From Limnohabitans curvus (lineage in GTDB: Bacteria; Pseudomonadota; Gammaproteobacteria; Burkholderiales; Burkholderiaceae_C), in NCBI RefSeq assembly GCF_003063475.1, contig NZ_NESP01000001.1, positions 1,736,001-1,800,000 on the forward strand: a stretch of 64,000 nucleotides of DNA, written 5' to 3'. Numbering within the stretch: the stretch's first letter is position 1; the number at the start of each line of letters is the position of its first letter. Made by a program: the position numbers and the translations under genes. Of the stretch, positions 46,279 to 54,009 are shown piece by piece. The notes below the pieces were generated by a model that did no database searches, was not told the origin of the DNA, and was given only the letters and a program-made list of their open reading frames with translations.

Positions 46279-47483
46279 TTCGCGCCCTCCGCCTGCAACA
46301 CCCACGTGTCGTTGCCGTCTTGACGCAGGCTCAGGCCTTGCGCTTTGAGACGCGCCACGCCAGAGGCGTTGCTATCCAGCGTGACACCTTGCACGCGCAG
46401 TGCTTGGTTGGCGAAATGAATTTGTGAAGGGGTTTGGCCTGCGGGCAGCACGCCAGCCAAGGCTGCGAGCATGGGCTCGAAGTCGGTGCTGGCGGCTGAG
46501 CCAGATTTTTGCTGCAGCACATCCACCTCGCGTTGCATTTGCAGTGGCGCGTCGATGACCAAGGTCACGGAGGGGAAGGTGGCTTTCAAAATGTGTTGCA
46601 ACGAGGCTTGTTGTGCCACCAAAGCACTGCGCTCGCGCCAGGCCAAGGCATTGAGCCCCAGCACTTGCAAGGCGACCAAGGCCACCATGCCCCAGCGCAC
46701 GGACTTCCACGTCGGTGCATGCAGCAAGTTTTGCCATGCGGCTTGCAGTTGGCGTTGCGTGCGTTGTGCGCGGCCTTGTGCCCATTCGCCTTGCGCCAAG
46801 TCCCAGGCCGATTGGCTGGACTGGACCCAACGTTGCGCCGCGCTTTGCAGCGTGGGTTGGCGCTGCAGCGTGCTTTGCACGCGCGCCACCATGGCGGGTT
46901 CGGCTTGAATGTGTAAATCGTCTTGGCTCAGTTCGGCAAAGGCCCGCCACTGGGCGGTGTTGGGGGGCAGCAGCGTCACGCCACGGGCGTGGCACAGCAC
47001 GCTTTGCGAAGCTTCGGGCTCACCCATCACGTGCAGCACAGGACCGTTGCTGGGGGACAGCTCGGGCGCGATGCGCTGAATGGTGAGGCCCGCGGCTTGC
47101 AGTGGGGCGAGGGCGTCGCGCAACCATTGTTTGTCGCACACCGCGACCAAGGTTTCACCGCCTGTGCGGGCCACGCCAGTGGCTTGGGGGTCAAGCACGA
47201 TGTGCAGTTGTTGCGGGTCGTCGAGCAACCGGTCTTCTAGCAAGCCGTGCAACACGCTGGGCAAGCGTGGGCCGTGGCTGGCTGGCGGCAGCTGCACACG
47301 CAACCAGGCCAAGCGGCTGTGTGGCACCACGGCCACCACTTCGCCCGCGTGGGCCGATAGCGTGGCCGCCGCACCCGTGGCGCTGCGCAACACGCTGTGC
47401 CCGTCCGAATGAACGTGGGCATAGCCCGTCGCAGCGGCATTGGCAGAGTGGGGGAGCGCGATGATCAACATGAGAACGGTCAT
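46275..47483 (-). CDS. gspL: Type II secretion protein GspL
   Basis: A 402-residue assembly-platform protein. It has an actin-like cytoplasmic domain (to about residue 250), one membrane helix (WGMVALVALQVLGLNALAW near 265) and a periplasmic domain. It links GspE to the membrane. The start MTVLMLIIALP at 47483 overlaps the gspK stop (TGATG), arguing for coupling. The first 20 residues are more hydrophobic than usual for GspL. Confidence 0.9.
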   Translation of the reverse strand: MTVLMLIIALPHSANAAATGYAHVHSDGHSVLRSATGAAATLSAHAGEVVAVVPHSRLAWLRVQLPPASHGPRLPSVLHGLLEDRLLDDPQQLHIVLDPQATGVARTGGETLVAVCDKQWLRDALAPLQAAGLTIQRIAPELSPSNGPVLHVMGEPEASQSVLCHARGVTLLPPNTAQWRAFAELSQDDLHIQAEPAMVARVQSTLQRQPTLQSAAQRWVQSSQSAWDLAQGEWAQGRAQRTQRQLQAAWQNLLHAPTWKSVRWGMVALVALQVLGLNALAWRERSALVAQQASLQHILKATFPSVTLVIDAPLQMQREVDVLQQKSGSAASTDFEPMLAALAGVLPAGQTPSQIHFANQALRVQGVTLDSNASGVARLKAQGLSLRQDGNDTWVLQAEGAK

Positions 47484-48436
47484 TGTAGAGAGCCGGACTC
47501 GCGCCAAAGCACTTTCAAATCTTGGCCCTCGCGCTGCACCAAAGAGCGCTCTTGCAGGGTGGTTTGTGGCATGCGCAAGCGGCCCAGCACTTCAAAGTAA
47601 CGGGTGCTCACGCTGTGCGTCCCTTCTAGGCTGACGGGGCGCCCCAAGGCTTTTTGAAACGCGTCGATGGTGGCCCAGTGCTGGCGCTCGCGCTGTTGCA
47701 CCAAGCGTTGCGCATCAGCCAAGCCTAGGCCTGGCACGCTGGCGTACAGCACTTGCACGCTGGCGGTGTTCAGGTTGACGGGGGTGGGCGTGGGCAGCAC
47801 GGTGATGTGGGGGCTGAGCGTTTGCAAGGCTTGCGGCGACAGTCCCAACCAACTGAGCTGAGCCACGCGTTGCGGCATGAGCGGTGCGCTGCTGCCTTGC
47901 CGCTGTGCGGCGAGCAGGCCTTGGGTGAGCAGGCTGAGCTGTGCGGGCGGTATGCCGAGCGCGTCAAACAAGCGCTCAAACGCAAGCACGGCTTTGCCAT
48001 CGAGTTGATCGCCTTGCAGCAAATTGGCCACGTTGAGGCGGCCTTGCAAGTCGTTCACTTGCCCTGACAGCAACACGTGTTGAGCGAGCGGGTCGTCATC
48101 TCGGGCGTTGCCAGTGCCGTCGGGCAAGGCGGCTAAGAAGCTCGACAGCCGCGCTTCTTGCAGCGGCACAGCCCAAGGCTCGGCCAAGTGGTCGGCGGGG
48201 GCGTTGACATTGCCCGCCCGCGCGTCTTCGCGCAAGATGACGCGTGCCCAGTCAAGCGCGCCCGTCAGCAGCCAACGCGCTTGGGTGCGTTGCCGCTCGG
48301 CGCCTTCGACCTCGCTCGACTTCCATTGCTGCCAAAGCGCGCCTGCGGCAAAGGTGGCCACCAACGCCACGGTGAGCATGGCAGCCAGCAGGGCGGCCCC
48401 GCGTTGTTTGGGGTGGTGGTGTGCGACGTGCTTCAT
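47480..48436 (-). CDS. gspK: Type II secretion minor pseudopilin GspK
   Basis: A 318-residue minor pseudopilin. It has the prepilin site KQRG-AALLAAMLTVALVATF; position +5 is not Glu, as is usual for GspK, which sits at the pseudopilus tip. The large globular domain ends with a helix-hairpin-like TPTPVNLNTASVQVLYASVPGLGLADA segment. It overlaps gspJ and gspL. Confidence 0.93.
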   Translation of the reverse strand: MKHVAHHHPKQRGAALLAAMLTVALVATFAAGALWQQWKSSEVEGAERQRTQARWLLTGALDWARVILREDARAGNVNAPADHLAEPWAVPLQEARLSSFLAALPDGTGNARDDDPLAQHVLLSGQVNDLQGRLNVANLLQGDQLDGKAVLAFERLFDALGIPPAQLSLLTQGLLAAQRQGSSAPLMPQRVAQLSWLGLSPQALQTLSPHITVLPTPTPVNLNTASVQVLYASVPGLGLADAQRLVQQRERQHWATIDAFQKALGRPVSLEGTHSVSTRYFEVLGRLRMPQTTLQERSLVQREGQDLKVLWRESGSLQ

Positions 48437-49104
48437 GTTTTGGTGTTGCTGAAGTTGGGTCGCACCCAGTCCAGGGTGAGGCGGCCACGCACGCCGGTGC
48501 TGGCGGGCAGGTCAATTTGCAGGCGAATGGCGTCTGGCAACGCACCTTGGCTGGGGGCGTTGCTCTTTGCATCCGTGTTGCCAGCGCTTGAGAGCGGGTT
48601 GGTCCATGCGTTGCCACGGAAGTAGGTGAGCTGCCATGCGTCGAGTGGCACCAGCAAGGTTTCCAATGCGGCGTCGTCGCTGCTGGGGTTTTGGCCCCAG
48701 CGCTCGGCTTGTGTCCACGCGTGTTGCAGGGCGGCGCGTGTTTGCACAGGGGCCGATTGCCAGCGCAGCCATTGGTTGTTGCGCAGTGTCCATGCCACCA
48801 CCCACAGACCCGCATCCGCACCGTCGGCACGCCAAGCCGTGGCGCGGCGAGTGAGGCGCAGCGTGCGGCCATCCCAGTTCACCCCCGCATCGTTGAGGCT
48901 GGGCAAGGGTTGCACGGCGTTGAGGTCGGCCTGCCACTGGGCCAGCACGGTTTGCAGCACGGCTGTTTTGTCAACTTGCGCTTGTGTGATGTCGCGGCTG
49001 CGCATCAGGCTGTCAAGCCCACGCCAGCTCAACCCTGCCAGCACCGCCATGAGGGTGATGGCAATGAGCAGCTCAATCAGCGTGAAGCCACGTTGCTTTT
49101 GCAT
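48433..49104 (-). CDS. gspJ: Type II secretion minor pseudopilin GspJ
   Basis: A 223-residue minor pseudopilin with the prepilin peptidase site KQRG-FTLIELLIAITLMAV at residues 3-20 (Glu at +5). The C-terminal beta-rich domain contains WQLTYFRGNAW. It forms the tip complex with GspI and GspK, and its start shares a base with the gspI stop. Confidence 0.93.
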   Translation of the reverse strand: MQKQRGFTLIELLIAITLMAVLAGLSWRGLDSLMRSRDITQAQVDKTAVLQTVLAQWQADLNAVQPLPSLNDAGVNWDGRTLRLTRRATAWRADGADAGLWVVAWTLRNNQWLRWQSAPVQTRAALQHAWTQAERWGQNPSSDDAALETLLVPLDAWQLTYFRGNAWTNPLSSAGNTDAKSNAPSQGALPDAIRLQIDLPASTGVRGRLTLDWVRPNFSNTKT

Positions 49105-49484
49105 CAGTAACGCCCCAACACGGTGGTGATGTTGAGCACAGGCGTGGCGGCGTCAAACACTTGCGCGTCGACGCGGCGAAACGCGGGGTTGGGCGTGGTG
49201 CGCACGGTCAGCGCCACTTCAAAGTTGCGCTCGACTTGCAGGCAGGGCACACGCGAGTCGCCCACGCCAGGTAGTTGCTGCGAGAGGCGAAGTTGGTTCA
49301 AGGCGTTGTCTGCACAAATTTGCGCAAGTAGCACATCGGCTTGGCGTTGTGCGTTGCGCGTGAGTGCGCCGCTGACTTTGAGCCCGCTCATCAAAGCGAT
49401 GGACACGATGGCGAGCGCCACCAACACCTCGATCAAAGTGAAGCCTGATGCGGTGGCTTTGTGCGTCTTGTGCAACGAACTCAT
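49104..49484 (-). CDS. gspI: Type II secretion minor pseudopilin GspI
   Basis: A 126-residue minor pseudopilin with the site ASG-FTLIEVLVALAIVSIAL at residues 13-29 and a short C-terminal domain (CADNALNQLRLSQQLPGVG is typical of GspI). It overlaps gspH at its start and gspJ at its end. Confidence 0.93.
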   Translation of the reverse strand: MSSLHKTHKATASGFTLIEVLVALAIVSIALMSGLKVSGALTRNAQRQADVLLAQICADNALNQLRLSQQLPGVGDSRVPCLQVERNFEVALTVRTTPNPAFRRVDAQVFDAATPVLNITTVLGRY

Positions 49485-49912
49485 GGCACCACCTGGAAAG
49501 GCCGCAGGCCGTCTGTGCCAATGCTCAGCGTGGGCGCAGGTTGGGTGCTGTTGGCCGCTGCCACGCTCAGCGTGATGCGTGCAGGCGCAAGGATGGGCTC
49601 AGGTCCGAGCACCACCAAGTTGGCGTTGCTGACCGCGGCTTGCGTGCCAACACTTAACCAAGTTTCGGTGCGTGCGGCCAGCGGGCTTCGAATGGCAAAA
49701 CCTTCTGGTGTGGTTTGCCAAATCGAGGCCACACCGCTGGTGCGCGATTGGGCGCGGGCGGCTTCTAGTACGGCGACCAAGCGCTGTGCTTCGCGCTCGA
49801 GTTGGGTTTGGCTGCTGTCACGCAGCGAGAGGCTGACACCAGCCATGGCGAAGCCGATGATGGCCAGCACCACCAACAGCTCCAACAGGGTCAGGCCGCG
49901 CTGGCGCTGCAT
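49481..49912 (-). CDS. gspH: Type II secretion minor pseudopilin GspH
   Basis: A 143-residue minor pseudopilin. It has the prepilin site QRG-LTLLELLVVLAIIGFAM and a GspH-type C-terminal domain (REAQRLVAVLEAARAQSRTSG). I placed the start at 49912 (MQRQRG), giving a standard short leader; the longer upstream reading overlaps gspG. Confidence 0.9.
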   Translation of the reverse strand: MQRQRGLTLLELLVVLAIIGFAMAGVSLSLRDSSQTQLEREAQRLVAVLEAARAQSRTSGVASIWQTTPEGFAIRSPLAARTETWLSVGTQAAVSNANLVVLGPEPILAPARITLSVAAANSTQPAPTLSIGTDGLRPFQVVP

Positions 49913-49931
49913 GGCTGGTTGGCTGCGCGCG

Positions 49932-50384
49932 TTACTGCCAGCTGCCGAGATCGGCGTTTTTGCCTTCGCCGCCGGGTTGGCCGTCAGCGCCGAGTGACAA
50001 CACATCCACTTCACCCTTCACGCCGGGGTTCATGTATTGGTAAGGACGGCCCCAGGGGTCGTTGGGCAGCTTGTCGATGTAGGGCTTCCAGTTGAGTGGG
50101 GTAGGACCAGCGGTGGGCTTGGCTACCAAAGCGTTCAGGCCTTGCTCGGCGGTGGGGTAGTTTTGGTTGTCCAAGCGGTAGAGCTTGAGGGCTTGCATGA
50201 GGTTGCCCACGTCGGTTTTGGCCGCGGTCACGCGTGCGTCGTCGGCACGGTTGAGCACGTTGGGCACCACGAGTGCAGCGAGCACGCCAATGATGGCGAG
50301 CACCACCATCAATTCAATCAGCGTGAAGCCGCGTTGGCGTTTGGTTTTTGGGGTGGTTTGAGGCGTATGCATGGGATGAATCAT
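49932..50384 (-). CDS. gspG: Type II secretion major pseudopilin GspG
   Basis: The 150-residue major pseudopilin. It has the prepilin cleavage site KRQRG-FTLIELMVVLAIIGV, then DVGNLMQALKLYRLDNQNYPT and the calcium-site region DPWGRPYQYMNPG...DVLSLGADG. Start at 50384 or the ATG at 50372. It is the first gene of an eleven-gene minus-strand operon and is divergent from gspC. Confidence 0.97.
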   Translation of the reverse strand: MIHPMHTPQTTPKTKRQRGFTLIELMVVLAIIGVLAALVVPNVLNRADDARVTAAKTDVGNLMQALKLYRLDNQNYPTAEQGLNALVAKPTAGPTPLNWKPYIDKLPNDPWGRPYQYMNPGVKGEVDVLSLGADGQPGGEGKNADLGSWQ

Positions 50385-50393
50385 AATCCGCTG

Positions 50394-50861
50394 ATGCTTC
50401 GCTACCGCCCTTCATTTGCCACTGTTTTCAGCACGTCGTCGCGCGTGGCGTTGCCCGCCGCTTCGTTGCTGGTGTGGGGTGCCGTGGCCTTCAGCGCGGT
50501 GACATGGGGCTTGCGTTGGTCGGCCACGGGCGCTGCGCCAAGCAACGCCACTTCGGTCACACAAACTTTGCCTGAGGTGGATGTGTCTGCCGCTGCCCGC
50601 AGCCTGGGTGCAGCGCCGGTGCAAGCTGCTGCTGCACCAAGTTTGGCCAGCCGTTTTCAGTTGCTCGGTGTGATGGCTGGGGGCCCTGATGCCGGTGCCG
50701 CCCTGATCGCGGTGGACGGCAAACCGGCCAAGCCCTACCGTGTGGGCGCGGCGGTGGCCGAAGGCTTGTTGCTGCAATCAGCCCAAGGCCGTCGTGTGCA
50801 TTTAGGCGCGTCGATGGACGGACCGCAAACCTTGGCGCTGGAACTGCCAGCCAAGAAATAA
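50394..50861 (+). CDS. gspC: Type II secretion protein GspC, short form
   Basis: A 155-residue bitopic protein with a short cytosolic tail, one membrane helix (LPAASLLVWGAVAFSAVTWGL) and a periplasmic homology-region domain (RFQLLGVMAGGPDAGAALIAVDGKPAKPYRVG). It ends at LALELPAKK and has no PDZ or coiled-coil domain, unlike classical GspC (about 270-300 residues). GspC links the inner-membrane platform to GspD. Two earlier in-frame ATGs (50367, 50376) overlap gspG; 50394 is preferred. Confidence 0.85.
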   Translation: MLRYRPSFATVFSTSSRVALPAASLLVWGAVAFSAVTWGLRWSATGAAPSNATSVTQTLPEVDVSAAARSLGAAPVQAAAAPSLASRFQLLGVMAGGPDAGAALIAVDGKPAKPYRVGAAVAEGLLLQSAQGRRVHLGASMDGPQTLALELPAKK

Positions 50862-50886
50862 AAAGGGTAGCAGCGCTACCCTTTTT
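50861..50886. terminator. Bidirectional terminator between gspC and ilvA
   Basis: The hairpin AAAGGGTAGCAGCGCTACCCTTT at 50862-50884, with A and T runs on the two sides, can stop transcripts of both convergent genes. Confidence 0.9.
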
Positions 50887-50905
50887 GCTTTGGCTTCAAC
50901 GCACT

Positions 50906-52483
50906 TCAGCGTTGCAAGAACAAGCGGTACGCGGGGTTCAACGTTTCTTCCACATACGGGTAGCCCAAGCCTTCTAAGAACGCAGCGAATGCTTTGTTGT
51001 CGGTCTTGGGCACTTGCAAGCCCATCAAGATGCGGCCGTAGTCCGCGCCTTGGTTGCGGTAGTGGAACAGGCTGATGTTCCAGCCCGGGCGCATGGCCAG
51101 CAAGAACTTCATCAACGCGCCGGGGCGTTCGGGGAATTCAAAACGCAAGATGCGTTCTTCGTGTGCGAGCGACGAGTGGCCGCCCACCATGTGGCGGATG
51201 TGCTCTTTGGCCAGTTCGTCGTGCGTGAGGTCAATCGAATCGAACCCGCTTTTGGTGAAATGGCCTGCAATCTTGCTGCTTTCGCCTTTCACGCCCGTGG
51301 TCAAACCCACAAAAACGTGGGCCTTGGCTTGGTCGCTCATGCGGTAGTTGAACTCGGTCACATTGCGGGGTGATTTGCTGCCGCCAAAGCTAGGCAGTTT
51401 GCCAATCAGCTCGCAAAAGCGGCGCAGGCTACCAGGCTGCTCGGGAATGGTCACGGCAAACAAGGCTTCGCGTTCTTCACCCACCTCGGCACGCTCGGCC
51501 ACAAAGCGCAAGCGGTCGAAGTTCATGTTCGCGCCACACAAAATGGCGGCGTAGGTTTCGCCCTTGGTTTTGTGCTCGGCCACGTATTGCTTGATGGCGG
51601 CCACAGCCAAAGCGCCTGCCGGCTCGACGATGCTGCGGGTGTCCACAAACACGTCTTTGATGGCGGCGCACACGGCGTCGGTGTCGACGGTGATGTAGCT
51701 GTCGACCAAGTTTTTGGACACGCGGAACGTCTCTTCGCCGACCAACTTCACGGCAGTGCCGTCGGAGAACAAGCCCACGTCGCTGAGCGTGATGCGCTTG
51801 CCTTTGGCCACCGACTGCATCATGGCCGACGAGTCGTCCATTTGCACGCCAATCACTTTGATTTCGGGGCGCACGGCCTTGATGTAGTTGGCCACGCCCG
51901 CAATCAGGCCGCCGCCGCCGATGGCCACAAACACCGCGTCAAGCGGCCCTTGGTGCTGGCGCAGCATTTCCATGGCAATCGTGCCTTGGCCGGCAATCAC
52001 TTCTGGATCGTCAAACGGATGAACGAATGTCATGCCGTTTTTCTTTTCCAGCGTGAGTGCGTGGGTGTAAGCGTCAGAGTAGCTGTCGCCCGCCAACACC
52101 ACTTCACCGCCCAAAGCCTTGACGGCCTCAATCTTCACACTCGGCGTGGTGGTGGGCATGACGATGATGGCCTTGGTGCCCAGGCGCTTGGCGCCCAGCG
52201 CCACGCCTTGCGCGTGGTTGCCGGCCGAGGCGCAAATGACGCCCTTTTTGAGCTGTTCGGGCGTGAGGTGCGCCATCTTGTTGTACGCACCGCGCAGCTT
52301 GAAGCTGTGCACGGGCTGCTGATCTTCGCGCTTCAACAACACGGTGTTGTGAATTCGACGGCTGAGGTTCTTGGCCACCTCCAGCGCAGATTCAACGGCC
52401 ACGTCGTACACACGGGCGGTCAAGATTTTCTTCAAGTAATCAGCGGGCTGTAGCGCGCGCGCTTTGGGAGTGCGGGTAGACAT
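50906..52483 (-). CDS. ilvA: Threonine ammonia-lyase, biosynthetic
   Basis: IlvA deaminates threonine to 2-oxobutanoate with PLP, committing it to isoleucine synthesis. The 525-residue product has the PLP-lysine motif SFKLRGAYNKM (near residue 60), SAGNHAQGVALGA, the glycine loop AIGGGGLIAGVA and two ACT-like regulatory domains (from about residue 345), consistent with isoleucine feedback. The start MSTRTPKARALQ at 52483 fits the family. A predicted terminator lies in its leader (see 52513-52542). Confidence 0.95.
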   Translation of the reverse strand: MSTRTPKARALQPADYLKKILTARVYDVAVESALEVAKNLSRRIHNTVLLKREDQQPVHSFKLRGAYNKMAHLTPEQLKKGVICASAGNHAQGVALGAKRLGTKAIIVMPTTTPSVKIEAVKALGGEVVLAGDSYSDAYTHALTLEKKNGMTFVHPFDDPEVIAGQGTIAMEMLRQHQGPLDAVFVAIGGGGLIAGVANYIKAVRPEIKVIGVQMDDSSAMMQSVAKGKRITLSDVGLFSDGTAVKLVGEETFRVSKNLVDSYITVDTDAVCAAIKDVFVDTRSIVEPAGALAVAAIKQYVAEHKTKGETYAAILCGANMNFDRLRFVAERAEVGEEREALFAVTIPEQPGSLRRFCELIGKLPSFGGSKSPRNVTEFNYRMSDQAKAHVFVGLTTGVKGESSKIAGHFTKSGFDSIDLTHDELAKEHIRHMVGGHSSLAHEERILRFEFPERPGALMKFLLAMRPGWNISLFHYRNQGADYGRILMGLQVPKTDNKAFAAFLEGLGYPYVEETLNPAYRLFLQR

Positions 52484-52512
52484 GGGGTGATTGTCTCTTA
52501 TGGAAAAAGACG

Positions 52513-52542
52513 AAAAAAAACCCCGAGTTTTGCAACTCGGGG
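52513..52542 (-). terminator. Terminator in the ilvA leader, candidate attenuator
   Basis: Read on the minus strand: a 9-bp stem CCCCGAGTT/AACTCGGGG closed by a GCAA tetraloop (52521-52542), then eight T (52513-52520), about 30 nt before the ilvA start. It faces only ilvA; on the + strand no T run follows. The nearest upstream minus-strand gene is coq7, 570 bp away beyond the opposite-strand OsmC gene. A control element in the ilvA leader is therefore the simplest reading. No complementary antiterminator arm was found. Confidence 0.7.
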
Positions 52543-52579
52543 CTGAATCCACTTTTGAGGGTGGAGGAGACAAGGCTCT

Positions 52580-52607
52580 AGTGTATGCAATTTTTGTTGC
52601 GGCGCAA
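52580..52607 (-). promoter_or_regulatory. Possible ilvA promoter
   Basis: On the minus strand TTGCGC (52602-52607) and TACACT (52580-52585) are 16 bp apart. This would give a leader of roughly 90 nt containing the terminator at 52513-52542. Both boxes match the sigma-70 consensus only partly. Confidence 0.4.
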
Positions 52608-52649
52608 CATTTGCATGACAATCTAAGCTTGATTTTTTTGGAGAACAAC

Positions 52650-53099
52650 ATGGAATGCACCGTCAGCTGGACCGGCAACTCTGGCACCCGTTCAGGCATG
52701 GGCTTTATTGCAGAAACTGGCAGCGGTCACGTGGTGGCCATGGACGGCGCACCCGATGCGGCCAAGCCAGAGAACGGCGGCCAAAACTTGGCCCCTCGCC
52801 CCATGGAACTGTTGCTGGCGGGCACAGGCGGCTGCACGGCTTATGACGTGGTGCTCATCCTCAAGCGTGGCCGTCACAACGTGCAGGGCTGCAGCGTAAA
52901 AATCACCAGCGAACGGGCCACCGAAGACCCCAAGGTGTTCACCAAAATCAACATGCACTTCACCGTCACGGGCCAAGGCGTGCCAGCCTCTGCTGTGGAG
53001 CGCGCCATTGCCATGAGCCACGACAAATATTGCTCGGCCAGCATCATGCTGGGCAAAACTGCGGAAATTACCACCAGCTTCGAGCTGGTGGAAGCCTAA
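52650..53099 (+). CDS. OsmC family protein
   Basis: A 149-residue OsmC/Ohr-superfamily protein of the YhfA type. Two conserved cysteines are in AGTGGCTAYDVVLILKRGR (near residue 60) and HDKYCSASIMLGKTAEI (near 125), so a peroxidatic pair is plausible. Such proteins reduce organic hydroperoxides with dihydrolipoyl partners. The ATG at 52650 is preceded by GGAGAACAAC. It ends 9 bp before the convergent coq7 stop. Confidence 0.9.
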   Translation: MECTVSWTGNSGTRSGMGFIAETGSGHVVAMDGAPDAAKPENGGQNLAPRPMELLLAGTGGCTAYDVVLILKRGRHNVQGCSVKITSERATEDPKVFTKINMHFTVTGQGVPASAVERAIAMSHDKYCSASIMLGKTAEITTSFELVEA

Positions 53100-53108
53100 A
53101 ACACAGGG

Positions 53109-53738
53109 TTAGATGCGGTGCGCCACGGTGGTCATCACCTTGGCGGCCACTTGCATCATGGCTTTGAAAGGGGCTGGCAGTTCGGCGGCCCCCGCCAGTT
53201 GCGCTTCTTTGGCGTGCTGGGCCTCGTCCACCTTCATTTGCGCCACGATGGCGCGGCTGGGCCCGTCGTTCGCGGGCAGTAAACCCAAGTGGCTTTCTAA
53301 ATGCGCTTCAACCTGACGCTCGGTCTCCACCACAAACCCTAGGCTCATGCGGTCGCCGCCCAGTTTGGCTGCGACATAGCCAATGCCGAACGCGCCTGCG
53401 TACCAAAGTGGGTTCAGCAGGCTGGTGCGCCCGCCCAACTCTTGTAGACGGTGTTCGACCCACGCCAAATGGTCGGTTTCCTCGTTGCATGCTGCCGTCA
53501 GGTGCTGGCGTAGCGCGTTGTCCTGGGTCGCCAAGGCTTGGGCGGTGTACAGCGCTTGGGCGCACACCTCGCCTACGTGGTTCACGCGCATCAGCGCAGA
53601 CGCTTCGCGCTTTTCAGCGTCGGTCAGTGGGGCAGGGGTGGGCACTTCGGCCGCCCACATGGGGGTGGGGCGGTTGGCGTGGTGGCGGGCAAACACGGTG
53701 CGCAAGGCGCTGTCAGCGGCAATAAGAAGAGCATCCAT
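53109..53738 (-). CDS. coq7: Demethoxyubiquinone hydroxylase Coq7
   Basis: A 209-residue di-iron monooxygenase that hydroxylates demethoxyubiquinone in aerobic ubiquinone synthesis. The metal-binding motifs are [35 protein letters not shown] (near residue 85) and [11 protein letters not shown] near 170. Coq7 replaces UbiF in many beta- and alphaproteobacteria. No operon partner. Confidence 0.95.
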   Translation of the reverse strand: MDALLIAADSALRTVFARHHANRPTPMWAAEVPTPAPLTDAEKREASALMRVNHVGEVCAQALYTAQALATQDNALRQHLTAACNEETDHLAWVEHRLQELGGRTSLLNPLWYAGAFGIGYVAAKLGGDRMSLGFVVETERQVEAHLESHLGLLPANDGPSRAIVAQMKVDEAQHAKEAQLAGAAELPAPFKAMMQVAAKVMTTVAHRI

Positions 53739-53861
53739 ACGCTGAGTTTAAGACGTAAGCCAAGAGACCTTAGGCGCCAGATAAGCGCCCGCCCATCAGG
53801 TTTGTCGTTTTTTGAAGATTCACCATTTCACAAGGGTTTGCGAGGGGTTGGGCTTTTGTTT

Positions 53862-53982
53862 GTTGCATGAATGCAACGAAACGGCGCTATTTTTGGCTCT
53901 TGTCATAGTCCTTTGCGCACTCGTCTGGTTCAATACGTGCAACTTCCCGAAAACGGAGGTTGGTTCTGAAAAATTCAGAACC
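53862..53982 (+). promoter_or_regulatory. Upstream region of porin A with two dyads
   Basis: The 271 bp before porin A hold a 16-bp dyad GTTGCATGAATGCAAC (53862-53877), a possible operator, and in the probable 5' leader a hairpin GGTTCTGAA-AAA-TTCAGAACC (53962-53982), 28 bp before the start. The hairpin has no T run. No convincing -35/-10 pair could be fixed. No gene is seen in the gap. Confidence 0.45.
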
Positions 53983-54009
53983 CCTGTTCAAACCTTGGAG
54001 AACCTTGAA

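Noticed and set aside
52650..53099. Longer OsmC start at 52491
   Set aside because: The extra 53 residues run through the ilvA leader terminator and promoter and have no homology features; the ATG at 52650 has a ribosome-binding site.
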